DNA of 37,748 nucleotides from contig DHIZ01000045.1 of assembly GCA_002404055.1 (NCBI GenBank), positions 8,516 through 46,263 of the forward strand. Direction: 5' to 3'. Origin of the DNA: Chloroflexi bacterium UBA4733 (lineage in GTDB: Bacteria > Chloroflexota > UBA4733). Positions within the stretch are counted from its first letter, which is position 1. Each line of letters starts with the position of its first letter. Positions 18,444 to 26,507 of the stretch are shown here, piece by piece. The notes beneath the pieces are model-generated. The model made no database searches and was not told where the DNA came from. It saw only the letters and a list, made by a program, of their open reading frames with translations. The translations under genes and the position numbers were made by a program.

Positions 18444-19334
18444 TCAAGATGCCAGTTCGGCGACCTGGTCGGGCAGCAGGAACGGCGGGCTGGCCGCGTC
18501 GGTATTCTCGTCCAGCTCCGACTCCCGCGCGATCCCTGTCACGACGCTCGCCACGGGAGCGCAGGACAGGACGAACTTGATGGCCAGTTCGGCCAGACTC
18601 TTCGCCGGAGGCCGAACGAGCTGTCTCAGGTCGCGCGCCTGCCCTTCCGTCTCGCTCCGCGGCCGAAAGAGGCGTCCGCTGGCGAATGGGCTACGGGCCA
18701 GGACGCCGACGCCCCGTTCCGCGGCCACCGGGAAAAGCTGCTGGGCAGCCCGCTGATCGAGGAGGTTGAACGGGACCTCGACCACTTCAGCGCCGAACCG
18801 CTCGATCGCCACCTGGGCCACGGCTGGAGTCGCAGACACTCCGTAGTGGCGGATCTTCCCCGCCTCTTTCAGGCGGAGCAGCGCCTCAAACGGCTCGTCG
18901 GCCGCCTCGGCCGACGGATCTGGCGAGGACAGCAAGTAATCGTGGAGCAGAAACACGTCGAGGTAATCGGTGCCGAGCCGCCAGAGGCTCATCTCACATT
19001 CCCAGGTCAAGTAGGCGCGGTCGAAGCGCTGCGCGATCGGTCGCTTCATTACCGACTGTGCGCCGTCGGCGCCCATGATGTAGCCCGCCTTCGTGACCAG
19101 GACAGTCTGCTGGCGTACTTCGCCCAGCCCTGCCCCCACGAGCACCTCACTGCGGCCGTTGCCGTAGTTGTCGGAGAGATCGAAGGTCGTCACTCCGGCC
19201 TCGTGAGCGCGCCGCAACAAGGCGACCGCCGCGCCAGCCTCGACCGGCCCCCAGAACAGGCCGCCGATTTCCCAGCAGCCCATGCACAGCGTCGACACTT
19301 CGAGTCCGGTCCGGCCCAAAGCGCGTGTTTCCAT
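18444..19334 (-). CDS. Aldo/keto reductase
   Basis: 296 residues. The catalytic tetrad is D52, Y57 (FDLSDNYGNGRSE), K82 (LVTKAGY) and H131 (VFLLHDY). The NADPH-binding end is intact (AELAIKFVLSCAPVASVVTGIAR). The opening METRALGRTGLEVSTLCMGCWEIGG is typical of the group that includes YajO and L-fucose/xylose-type dehydrogenases. ATG 19334 follows GAGGAGACGGGAGA; a longer in-frame start at 19412 would add residues without family similarity. It would oxidise or reduce a carbonyl/alcohol in the cytosol. Its place between corrinoid genes suggests it handles an alcohol or aldehyde made or consumed by the methyl-transfer pathway, which is inference. Confidence 0.88.
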   Translation of the reverse strand: METRALGRTGLEVSTLCMGCWEIGGLFWGPVEAGAAVALLRRAHEAGVTTFDLSDNYGNGRSEVLVGAGLGEVRQQTVLVTKAGYIMGADGAQSVMKRPIAQRFDRAYLTWECEMSLWRLGTDYLDVFLLHDYLLSSPDPSAEAADEPFEALLRLKEAGKIRHYGVSATPAVAQVAIERFGAEVVEVPFNLLDQRAAQQLFPVAAERGVGVLARSPFASGRLFRPRSETEGQARDLRQLVRPPAKSLAELAIKFVLSCAPVASVVTGIARESELDENTDAASPPFLLPDQVAELAS

Positions 19335-19402
19335 TCTCCCGTCTCCTCCCCGTTCTTGAAGGCATCCTTGCCTCGACCCCGGTCCCGCGTGCTCCCTTCG
19401 AC

Positions 19403-19424
19403 AATGGTTCAAAAATGGTTCAAA
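19403..19424. repeat. Perfect tandem 11-bp direct repeat, candidate operator
   Basis: AATGGTTCAAA is repeated twice with no gap (19403-19413, 19414-19424), 69-90 bases upstream of the AKR start. Two identical units spaced one helical turn apart is the usual layout for response-regulator or other direct-repeat binding sites. The binder is unknown. Confidence 0.45.
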
Positions 19425-19634
19425 CCGGCGGCTCCGGAGGTGACAAGTCGGTCACGCCGCCGGAGGGAGCGCCGCCAAGAACCGGCATGTGCTGTTGAAC
19501 TTCATCCTACAGGGCAGAGCATAGCACGTCCATGAAGCGGCCCGCCAGGCGCATGGGGACTGCCACTCGGTCAAGGCGCCACGCCGCCTTGCCAGGACCG
19601 GGCGGTGGCCACATGGCCTGACCGGCGAGCGGGT

Positions 19635-19664
19635 TTGCCGGAACGCGCCAGGGCCTGTTATCCT
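19635..19664 (+). promoter_or_regulatory. Candidate promoter of UroD paralogue C
   Basis: TTGCCG (19635-19640), an 18-base spacer, TATCCT (19659-19664). Each hexamer matches four of six consensus bases. A start near 19671 would give a leader of about 50 bases to ATG 19723. Confidence 0.35.
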
Positions 19665-19722
19665 GACGCCAGGCGACCGCTGGTCCCTGTCAGGGGGCGG
19701 CGGAACGGCGAGGCAGTAGGCA

Positions 19723-20937
19723 ATGACAGTGGCCGATCGAGCTATCCTGCGCGACTTGGCAAGGCGCTACGTCGAGGTCTGCAACGACCCGGAGCAAGCG
19801 GTTCGGCGGAATCTCTGGCGCCGACACAACAGCCTCGAGTTCACCCGACCCCTGATCTACGTGCGCGCGTTCGCCTGGCAGGAGATGCCCGAGTCCCGCT
19901 GCCACTGCGAGGACCCCTTCTTCCGTTCCTACGAGAACTTCTTCCGGTATCAGCTCTTCTGGCACGGCTTGCAGGATGATTCCATCTTCGAGCCCTGGGT
20001 GACGGTTCGTGCGGCCTATCGTTGTCAGGGTTGGGGTGTCGACGCCCCGCGGAACTTCGCGGAGGAATCGCGCGGTTCCTTCAAGGTCGACTATGCGATC
20101 AAGCGCCTCGAAGATGCGCAGCGCCTACGTTCCCCCAGGCACGAGCTCGATGAGGAGCGAACGGCGGAGCATGCTCGGCGCCTCGAAGACGCGATTGGCG
20201 ACATGATCACGGTCAACGTCGACCGCGGCCCGGCGTACCGGATGTGGTCCGCAGACATCTCGACGGACCTGGGCTACCTCCGAGGCATCGAGCACTTCAT
20301 GCTGGACATGCTGGACAACCCGGAATGGCTTCACCGCCTGCTGCAGTTCATGTCTGACGGCATTCTCCGGACCCACGACGCCGCCGAAACAGCCGGGGAT
20401 TGGGGCCTGGGCGCGCACCAGAATCAGGCGATGCCCTACGCGAAGGAACTGGACGACCCCGCGCCAAACGTCAACGGCGTGAAACGGAGCCGTCTCTGGG
20501 TCTTCATGGCTTCCCAGGAGTTCACGGGCGTCTCGCCGGCGATGCAAAACGACTTCCTGCTGCGGTATCAACTGCCGATCCTCCAGAAGTTCGGCCTGGT
20601 CGCCTACGGTTGCTGCGAGGACCTGACCGCCAAGATCAAGATCCTCCGGCAGATCCCGAACCTGCGCCGGATCGCCGTGTCGCCCTTCGCTAACGTCGCC
20701 CGGTGTGCCGAGCAGATCGGGAAGGACTATGTGCTGAGCTACCGTCCCAGCCCGGTGGACATGGTGGCCTACGGCTTCAGTTCGGAGCAAGTTCGAGGGG
20801 TCCTCAGACGGGACCTCGCGGCGTGCCGGGGCTGCCACGTCGATATCACCCTGAAAGACGTGGAGACCGTCCAGCACGACCCGACCCGCATCCCACAGTG
20901 GGTCAGGATCGCGCGCGAGGAGATCGAGCGGCTCTGA
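19723..20937 (+). CDS. UroD-family protein (paralogue C)
   Basis: 404 residues, a diverged member of the UroD/MtaA superfamily. It pairs with paralogue D downstream. Shared stretches include (F/S)VSPAM, LxYQLPI, AYGCCE(D/N)LT and IPNLR, then (R/L)RG(C)(H/Y) with LK(D)VETV near the C-terminus. The adjacent cysteines in AYGCCEDLT and the CRGCH group near the end could bind metal, but the spacing differs from the MtaA zinc site. The N-terminal part (NDPEQAVRRNLWRRHNSLEFTRPLIYVR) is a family-specific extension. The start is ATG 19723; the ribosome-binding site is weak (GGCGAGG). It is one of only two corrinoid-island genes on the plus strand. The substrate is unknown. Confidence 0.75.
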   Translation: MTVADRAILRDLARRYVEVCNDPEQAVRRNLWRRHNSLEFTRPLIYVRAFAWQEMPESRCHCEDPFFRSYENFFRYQLFWHGLQDDSIFEPWVTVRAAYRCQGWGVDAPRNFAEESRGSFKVDYAIKRLEDAQRLRSPRHELDEERTAEHARRLEDAIGDMITVNVDRGPAYRMWSADISTDLGYLRGIEHFMLDMLDNPEWLHRLLQFMSDGILRTHDAAETAGDWGLGAHQNQAMPYAKELDDPAPNVNGVKRSRLWVFMASQEFTGVSPAMQNDFLLRYQLPILQKFGLVAYGCCEDLTAKIKILRQIPNLRRIAVSPFANVARCAEQIGKDYVLSYRPSPVDMVAYGFSSEQVRGVLRRDLAACRGCHVDITLKDVETVQHDPTRIPQWVRIAREEIERL

Positions 20938-21045
20938 CTGAGCGCGGCCCCCGATGCGCGTCGAACCCTGGCACTGCGAGCGTCGAGTCCCATCGTGTCC
21001 TTGGCCATGGTAGAGTGCCGATGAGTACGGTAAGGGGTGAGCAGC

Positions 21046-22278
21046 ATGGCTGTGGCGACGCCGCGCCTGACGGACGAACGCGACTGCGTACGACGGCTGG
21101 CCGACCAGGTGGCGGAGATTGCCGCCGGTCCGGAGAACCGCCTGATTCAGCAGCGCTGGCGGGACGTGAATGCTTTGCGTTGCGCTGACCGAGCGCCGGT
21201 CTGGTGCAAGCCGGTTGGCGCCTGGCCGGAGTTGCTCCCCGAGGAACAGCTCGCCTGTCATGATCCCTGGCGGCGGAGCGTGGAGCGCAGCCTGCGGATG
21301 ACGCTGATCAAGCACGACATTGGCGACGACACACCGGTTGACGCGGGCTTCCCTGTTCCGGTCGTCTTTGATCGTGATCCGCCTTCCATCTGGGGGTTGC
21401 CGGTGCATCGGCTGGACTCCGACGACGAAGGGGGCGCCTGGGGCTTCGATCCAGCGCTCGTAACCAGAGCGGACTTCGACAAGCTGCGCCTGCCGCACTT
21501 CCGCTACAACCGTGCCCGCACCGAGCGTGCGCTGGAGCGAGCGGCGGAGTTGTTGGGGGACACCCTGCCCGTTCGGCGCACCTGCGACGCACCGCTCAGC
21601 GCGACCCTGGGCACGGCAGCGGCCGACCTGCGCGGACTCTCCGAACTGATGCTTGACATGGCGGCCGAGCCAGAGCTGGTGCATCGCCTGATGGCCCACC
21701 TGCGCGACGGGGTGCTGCAGGCGATGCGCGAGGTGGAAGCCGCCGGCGTGCTCACGCCGAACAACAGCGGACCGATGCTCTGCAGCGACCCGGTCGGCTC
21801 GGAACCAGCCGATGGTGGCGTCACGTATCGGAATCTCTGGGTGATGGCGAACAGCCAGGAGTTCGAGTCGGTGTCGCCCGCGATGTGGGAAGAGTTTTCC
21901 CTCGCCTATCAACTCCCGATCATCGAGCAGTTCGGGCTGTCCGCCTACGGCTGCTGCGAGAACCTCACCCGCAAGATCGATGGCGTCCTGCGCATCCCCA
22001 ACCTGCGCATCTTTGTGTGCAGCGCCTGGACGAATCTCGACACGGTGATCGACCGGGTGGGCAGCGATTACGTCATCATGTGGCGGCAGAAGGCCACCGA
22101 CGTCATTTTCACCGACGACCTCTCCATCCTCCAGCGGGGACTGGACGACGGCCTGCGGCGCTTGCGTGGCTGCTACACGCAGGTCGTCCTGCGCGAGCTG
22201 CAGACGCTCAATGGCCATCTCGACCGGCTGCACCACTGGACCCGCATGGCCAAGGCCGCCGCCGAGCGGTTCGCCTGA
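21046..22278 (+). CDS. UroD-family protein (paralogue D)
   Basis: 410 residues from ATG 21046, which has AAGGGG eight bases upstream; GTG 21037 lies inside that ribosome-binding site. It matches paralogue C over most of the length: NRLIQQRWRDVNALRCADRAPVWCKP against NLWRRHNSLEFTRPLIYVR, SELMLDMAAEPELVHRLM against EHFMLDMLDNPEWLHRLL, then MANSQEFESVSPAM and AYGCCENLTRKI. It keeps the CC pair and a Cys in RLRGCYTQVVLREL. The end QTLNGHLDRLHHWTRMAKAAAERF is amphipathic. It lies 108 bases after paralogue C and is probably co-transcribed with it. It converges on paralogue E with 36 bases between stop codons and no obvious terminator. Confidence 0.77.
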   Translation: MAVATPRLTDERDCVRRLADQVAEIAAGPENRLIQQRWRDVNALRCADRAPVWCKPVGAWPELLPEEQLACHDPWRRSVERSLRMTLIKHDIGDDTPVDAGFPVPVVFDRDPPSIWGLPVHRLDSDDEGGAWGFDPALVTRADFDKLRLPHFRYNRARTERALERAAELLGDTLPVRRTCDAPLSATLGTAAADLRGLSELMLDMAAEPELVHRLMAHLRDGVLQAMREVEAAGVLTPNNSGPMLCSDPVGSEPADGGVTYRNLWVMANSQEFESVSPAMWEEFSLAYQLPIIEQFGLSAYGCCENLTRKIDGVLRIPNLRIFVCSAWTNLDTVIDRVGSDYVIMWRQKATDVIFTDDLSILQRGLDDGLRRLRGCYTQVVLRELQTLNGHLDRLHHWTRMAKAAAERFA

Positions 22279-22314
22279 GCCCCCAGGATGGCGACTATAC
22301 CGATTCCCCGGTCT

Positions 22315-23298
22315 TCATGGTCTGTCCAGAGGTTGGCCGGCGTGATCGGGGTAAATTCCTTCGCGTCGCCACACGTCGAGCATGAGCTCGTAACGCGAGA
22401 GACGGAGACCGGTGTAAATACAGTTACTCGTCGAGAAGATGTAGCCACCACCAGGCATGCCGTGCTGCAGCGCATAGCGGACGGCGACGACGACTTCTTC
22501 GTCCGTTCCGGTATCCAGTAAACCGCAATTCACATTCCCACTCAACGCCACCCGCTGCCCGTAGCGCCGCTTGACCTCAGCGATGTCGACGCCGCCCTGA
22601 GGATCGAGCGAGTGCAGCGCGTGCGGGTTACAGTCCAGAAGGTCTTCGATAATGGGCATGATGTTGCCATCGGTGTGCTTGATCGCGTAGAATCCCAGCT
22701 CCCGGTAGCCGGCGATCAGCGCTTTCAGATAGGGAGTGACGACCTCGTGGAACTTCTCGGGGCGCAGAAAGGGACCGGTATTGAAGCAGTAATCGGCACA
22801 CAAGGCGAACCCATCGAGCCCACCTTGAGCTTTGAGCTTGATAGCACGTTCCAGGGCGTGGTCGACCTGACGCTTCGCCGTGGCATGGGCTTCCTCGGGA
22901 TGTTCGTACAGCCAGCCGCACCACTCCATCATATCTCTACCGTGCGGAATCCCGAACGTGGCATCACCGTGCAGCATCAGAAAGTAGCGATCTCCCGACT
23001 TCTGCCGCACTTTGTCGATGAGGTGCAAGGTTTCCTCGATGGTGCTGGGATTGGGATGCAGGAAGATGGCGTCGTGCTCGTAGCGCTCGGCAGTCGCGAT
23101 GAACAGGTCGGCCATGTCGTTCCGGTGCAGCTCGCGCTCTGATTCCAGCATCTGTAGCCATTGGTCGTAGTTCCGGTGACTGGGGTGAACTTTGCCGAAG
23201 GCCTCCATCGTTAGGAAAAAGACCAGCTCGAAGTGCGGTACCCGACCGCTAATTGGTCGTCGCTGCAAAGCAGCGATGAATCGCTCACGTGGGGTCAT
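22315..23298 (-). CDS. UroD-family methyltransferase with MtaA-like zinc ligands (paralogue E)
   Basis: 327 residues, the closest in this window to MtaA/MtbA-type corrinoid:thiol methyltransferases. It opens TPRERFIAALQRRPISGRVP. Possible zinc ligands are His near residue 206 (IKHTDGNIMPII), Cys near 257 (LSGNVNCGLLDTGT) and Cys near 291 (FSTSNCIYTG). GGGYIFSTSNCIYTGLRLSRYELM is the family's terminal GGy...(S)...g... element. ATG 23298 is preceded by GGAGGG. The gene lies 24 bases after paralogue F. With a zinc site it could move a methyl group from the corrinoid protein to a thiol, or the reverse. Archaeal coenzyme M is not expected, so the acceptor is open; homocysteine is one option. Confidence 0.82.
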   Translation of the reverse strand: MTPRERFIAALQRRPISGRVPHFELVFFLTMEAFGKVHPSHRNYDQWLQMLESERELHRNDMADLFIATAERYEHDAIFLHPNPSTIEETLHLIDKVRQKSGDRYFLMLHGDATFGIPHGRDMMEWCGWLYEHPEEAHATAKRQVDHALERAIKLKAQGGLDGFALCADYCFNTGPFLRPEKFHEVVTPYLKALIAGYRELGFYAIKHTDGNIMPIIEDLLDCNPHALHSLDPQGGVDIAEVKRRYGQRVALSGNVNCGLLDTGTDEEVVVAVRYALQHGMPGGGYIFSTSNCIYTGLRLSRYELMLDVWRREGIYPDHAGQPLDRP

Positions 23299-23322
23299 CC
23301 ATTCCCTCCTGGCAAGGTCGTT

Positions 23323-24399
23323 CTAGTCATACCGACACTCTACGCGCGCCGTTTCGTACATCGCTAGAATGTTCTCGATTGGCACGTCGGGAAGCAACGA
23401 ATGGCTGCAACTCAGAATGTATCCTCCGCCTGCTCCAAGATCATGGAAACGCTCCCGTACTTCGTTTCGAACGTCTTCGGGCGAGCCAAACGGCAGAGTC
23501 TGCTGGATGTCAATCGCCCCGTGAAAAATCAGGCTATCGCCAAAGTCGCGCTTCAAGCCGCGCGGCTCCATGCCGACCGCCTCCACCTGAATCGGGTTGA
23601 GGATCTCCAGACCCATGTCCACGAGGTCGGGGATGACCGCCCGGATGGCCCCGTCGCTGTGCAGCATCACGTGCACTCCGTACGCTCTCGCGCAGCGAAA
23701 CAGCCGCTCAAAGGGTGGGCGGACGAACGCACGCCAGGTGGCCGGCTGAATCAGCAAGCTTCGCTGGCTGCCGAAATCGGAGACCATCTGAATCGCGTCA
23801 ATCTCGCCGGGCAGGCGGGAGAACAACCGCCGCAGCACCGCTTCATTGTAGTCGGCAATCTTGTCCAGCAGCAGACGAATGAGGTCCGGTTCGTCGTAGA
23901 GCCAGGTGAAGAACTTCTCGAAGCCTACCAACTCGATGGCGTCGAAGAAGATGCGACAGTTTGGTCCCCCGAAGCGGGCGTAATCGCCGCAGGCTTGCAC
24001 GCGCTCGACCCAGGTGTCGACGTCGACCGCCGCTGGATCGGGCCAGGGATGCGCCTCAATGTCGGCTCGCGACCTGGCCCCGGCCAGCGGATGGGAGACC
24101 ACGTAGCCCCCGAACGCGCCCGTCCGGCGAATTCCCCAGATGTTTTCGCTCTCTCCGTTCGGCAAACGCCTGGTTTCCTCGCCACCGTAATAGGGGACAC
24201 CGATCCAGCGAATGTCGACCCCGAGCGCGTCGAGCAGCGCTTCCTGCGTGGTAACCCCAAGCCGTCGGCGGAGAGCGGCGGAGACCTCTGGCTCGGCGCG
24301 ATAATCCAACGGCAGGCGGTCGGGTCGTCGGTGTGCCAGCACCGCGCGCACGCGCTCTCGCGAAGTCAAGTTCTGCACTATCCGGTGTCCAGCAGCCAT
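23323..24399 (-). CDS. UroD-family methyltransferase-like protein (paralogue F)
   Basis: 358 residues from ATG 24399, preceded by AGAGGAG; the frame continues upstream through non-coding sequence. Typical motifs are SRERVRAVLAHRRPDRLPLDY at the start, IQMVSDFGSQRSLLIQPATW (the D-x-G/P substrate loop), VMLHSDGAIRAVIPDLVDMGLEILNPIQ (H-x-D-G; E-I-L-N-P-x-Q), IFHGAIDIQQTLPFGSPEDV and GGYILSCSHSLLPDVPIENI. This is the most conserved UroD-like member by eye. His and Cys are present near the end (SCSHS), but the zinc triad is not clear. It would act on a methylated small molecule in concert with the corrinoid protein. A hairpin lies in its leader at 24430-24455. Confidence 0.85.
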   Translation of the reverse strand: MAAGHRIVQNLTSRERVRAVLAHRRPDRLPLDYRAEPEVSAALRRRLGVTTQEALLDALGVDIRWIGVPYYGGEETRRLPNGESENIWGIRRTGAFGGYVVSHPLAGARSRADIEAHPWPDPAAVDVDTWVERVQACGDYARFGGPNCRIFFDAIELVGFEKFFTWLYDEPDLIRLLLDKIADYNEAVLRRLFSRLPGEIDAIQMVSDFGSQRSLLIQPATWRAFVRPPFERLFRCARAYGVHVMLHSDGAIRAVIPDLVDMGLEILNPIQVEAVGMEPRGLKRDFGDSLIFHGAIDIQQTLPFGSPEDVRNEVRERFHDLGAGGGYILSCSHSLLPDVPIENILAMYETARVECRYD

Positions 24400-24429
24400 G
24401 CTGTGCTCCTCTTTTCCCCCGGAAATGGC

Positions 24430-24455
24430 CCTACCCCCAGCCTTTCTGGGGTAGG
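24430..24455 (-). other. Stem-loop in the leader of UroD paralogue F
   Basis: CCTACCCC(C)AG and CTGGGGTAGG pair with one bulged base and a CCTTT loop, 31 bases upstream of ATG 24399. There is no T-run on the minus strand after it, so an attenuator or mRNA-stability element is more likely than a terminator. Confidence 0.35.
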
Positions 24456-24702
24456 TATTCGCTGACGGCGGGCGGGCGATGGCAGAGGGGCGCTCCATCT
24501 GCGATGCTGACGGTGTTGGCGAGTAGCATGCGCAGAGAGGAGCGTCCCGATGGCGTGCCGGAAGGTAGTATACCCGTTGGCGGCATGGACGGCGGAGGTG
24601 GGTCGGCGGCTGCCCCACTTGAGCAAGCCCGTGACGTGGTCCAGCGCCTGCTGCGGTTGCTGCTTGCCGTTGAGCACGTCCTGCACGGCCGCTCGGCATA
24701 CG

Positions 24703-24771
24703 CCAGTCGGAGACGAGCGCGACGGCTTCCAGGCGGCTATGCATGCCAAGCTTGGAGAGGATCCGGTCGAT
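24703..24771 (-). pseudogene. Fragment of a LuxR-type helix-turn-helix
   Basis: One minus-strand frame reads IDRILSKLGMHSRLEAVALV, closely matching the recognition-helix end of LuxR/FixJ C-terminal domains. The preceding half of the HTH (the LT-x-R-E stretch) is absent, replaced by the end of the ASKHA gene. The downstream sequence is not protein-like. It is most likely the remnant of a regulator truncated by rearrangement. Confidence 0.4.
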
Positions 24772-24813
24772 GCAGGAGCGAGGACGGCGCCGGGCCAGGG
24801 GACGGGCAACCAA

Positions 24814-26499
24814 TCACGCTCGAGGCCCTGCCGGCGCCACAGACACGAGATCTTGACTGAACGCCATGGGTTGGAACAGGCAACCGTCGACGAAGAGATC
24901 GAAGAAGTCGGCCGTCGTCTCCAGTTCGATGTGGTCGATCCGCCGGACGATCTCCTCAATGCGCCGGCGCTTCTGCTGCGAGAGCAACAGCAGCGTGGCG
25001 CCTTCGAGCGCTGCGTTGCCGACTTTGACGATCTTCTCAAGGGGCAACCCTGGAATGAACCCGATTGCTATCGCGTTGACGACGTTGATGTAGTTGGCAA
25101 AGCCCCCGGCCAGATACACGTGCCTGACGCGCTCCGGGGGAATGCCGAACGTCCGCAAGGCGATCAACTGGCCGCAGGCGTTGGCGGCCTTGGCCTGGGC
25201 GAGCTCACTCAAGTCGGCCCGGGAAAAGGTAATCCCTTTTTCTGGGACGAGCGAGAACTCGGAAGTGCCGTCCGCGAACACGCCGAGCGGATCGATTCGT
25301 TGGTGCCGCAGCAGTTCGGCCAGCAGGTCGATCAGGCCGGAGCCGCAGATGCCTTCCGGTTCGCCGCCGCCGATGACGGAGCAGGCGATGCGACCGTTGT
25401 CGAGCGAAACGGACTCAATGGCTCCCTGGCAACCGGGCATCCCGTAGCTGACGTGCCCACCTTCAAACGCCGGACCAGCAGGACACGATGCCGCGACCAT
25501 GCGCCGGGCGTTGCCCACGATCACCTCGGTATTGGTGCCGATGTCGACCAGCATGACGACCTCCTCCGCATCGTCCAGTTCGTCAATGCCGAGGGCCAGC
25601 AGATCGGCAGCGGCATCAGCTCCAACGTGCGAGGCGATCAAGGGAGCGCCGTAGACGGTTCCTTTGGGATTGATGCGAAGACCAAGCGCACGTGCCGGCG
25701 CCGACAGGGCCGTGGTGGCACGCTCGCCGCGCAGCAGGGCGAGCTCGGTCACGGATTTGTACGGCCTTTCACCAATCGATTGGACATCGAGGTGGAAGAA
25801 GAGATCCCGCATTGTCGCGTTGCCGACGACGACAATCTCGTAGATCAGCCGCCGGGAAAAGCGGAGCCGCCGACACATCTCCCGGATTTCGGCGTTGACG
25901 GCGTTGATAATGGCGCGAGACAGTTCACCACGAAATGGTCCGCTATCGTACGAGATGCGATGCATCACATCACTGCCGCCAAAGCGCTGGGGATTCTCCA
26001 ACGCACCGGTGCAGAGCGCGGCCCCGGTCTCCAGATCGAGCAAGTCCAGCACGACGGTCGTGGTCCCCACGTCGATCGCCAGGCCGTAGATGGCGCCACG
26101 GTAGGCGTCGATACGGGTATCGCCGCAGTACACCCCATCGTCGGCGCGTCGAATGCAGGGATCAAGGGCGACTGTGCGCCGTTGTCTGCTGCTCATGATC
26201 TGGCGACGACGCTTGAGCGGGGCAAAGGCCGGCTCCACGTGGGGATCGAGCAGGCGAGCCTGGCAGGCCAGACGATACTTCCCCTGGAGGAACCGCTCGG
26301 CCGCAGTGGGGGGCGCCAGGCCTGCCGCACCGCTCAAGACTTCCACAATGCATTCGTGACACTCACCGTTCCGCCCGCAGGAGGTGGGAACCTTCATCTG
26401 GAGCGCATCGGCGCAGTCGAAGAGCGTCTTCTCCACCGTGGGTTGACGTTGCTGCCGCTCAGAGCGAGGAGGCGACATCAGCCGGGCCTGTTCCTCCAT
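24814..26499 (-). CDS. Ferredoxin-ASKHA corrinoid-protein reductive activator (RamA/RACo-like)
   Basis: 561 residues. A plant-type [2Fe-2S] ferredoxin domain has cysteines at 41, 47, 50 and 79 (C-x5-C-x2-C-x28-C, TSCGRNGECHECIVEV). Then comes an ASKHA ATPase-type domain with AIDVGTTTVVLDLLD (phosphate 1), VVVGNATMRDLFFHLD, VMLVDIGTNTEVIVG, GPAFEGGHVSYGM, and GEPEGICGSGLIDLLAELL toward the end. These are features of DUF4445 proteins, which reactivate oxidised Co(II) corrinoid proteins by ATP-dependent reduction. ATG 26499 lies eight bases after the homocysteine methyltransferase stop and suggests coupling. The enzyme would keep the single corrinoid protein of the island active. NifJ-reduced ferredoxin is a plausible electron source. 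Confidence 0.9.
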   Translation of the reverse strand: MEEQARLMSPPRSERQQRQPTVEKTLFDCADALQMKVPTSCGRNGECHECIVEVLSGAAGLAPPTAAERFLQGKYRLACQARLLDPHVEPAFAPLKRRRQIMSSRQRRTVALDPCIRRADDGVYCGDTRIDAYRGAIYGLAIDVGTTTVVLDLLDLETGAALCTGALENPQRFGGSDVMHRISYDSGPFRGELSRAIINAVNAEIREMCRRLRFSRRLIYEIVVVGNATMRDLFFHLDVQSIGERPYKSVTELALLRGERATTALSAPARALGLRINPKGTVYGAPLIASHVGADAAADLLALGIDELDDAEEVVMLVDIGTNTEVIVGNARRMVAASCPAGPAFEGGHVSYGMPGCQGAIESVSLDNGRIACSVIGGGEPEGICGSGLIDLLAELLRHQRIDPLGVFADGTSEFSLVPEKGITFSRADLSELAQAKAANACGQLIALRTFGIPPERVRHVYLAGGFANYINVVNAIAIGFIPGLPLEKIVKVGNAALEGATLLLLSQQKRRRIEEIVRRIDHIELETTADFFDLFVDGCLFQPMAFSQDLVSVAPAGPRA

Positions 26500-26507
26500 G
26501 GCCGCGT

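Larger units (their letters stand above)
19335..19722. other. Divergent intergenic region between AKR and UroD paralogue C
   Basis: 388 bases without a supported gene. It contains a perfect tandem 11-bp repeat (19403-19424) on the AKR side, a GC-rich dyad at about 19426-19461 (GGCGGC with GCCGCC outside, TGAC with GTCA inside), and a plausible plus-strand promoter at 19635-19664. No coding pattern or RNA gene is seen. The GGTTCAAACC near 19417-19426 looks like a tRNA T-arm, but no tRNA surrounds it. Confidence 0.5.
24400..24813. other. Gene-poor gap between paralogue F and the ASKHA activator
   Basis: 414 bases. On the minus strand it holds a hairpin (24430-24455) in the leader of paralogue F and a short stretch that reads as the end of a LuxR-type helix-turn-helix (24703-24771). 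Reading frames across the rest show no recognisable protein. It may be the scar of a lost regulator gene. Confidence 0.45.

Noticed and set aside
19403..19430. tRNA-like T-arm (GGTTCAAACC)
   Set aside because: No acceptor, D-arm or anticodon stem can be built around it; it is part of the tandem 11-bp repeat.
20125..22236. 703-codon minus-strand frame across UroD paralogues C and D
   Set aside because: It runs antisense through two recognisable genes and their spacer, with repeat-like similarity only because C and D are paralogues.
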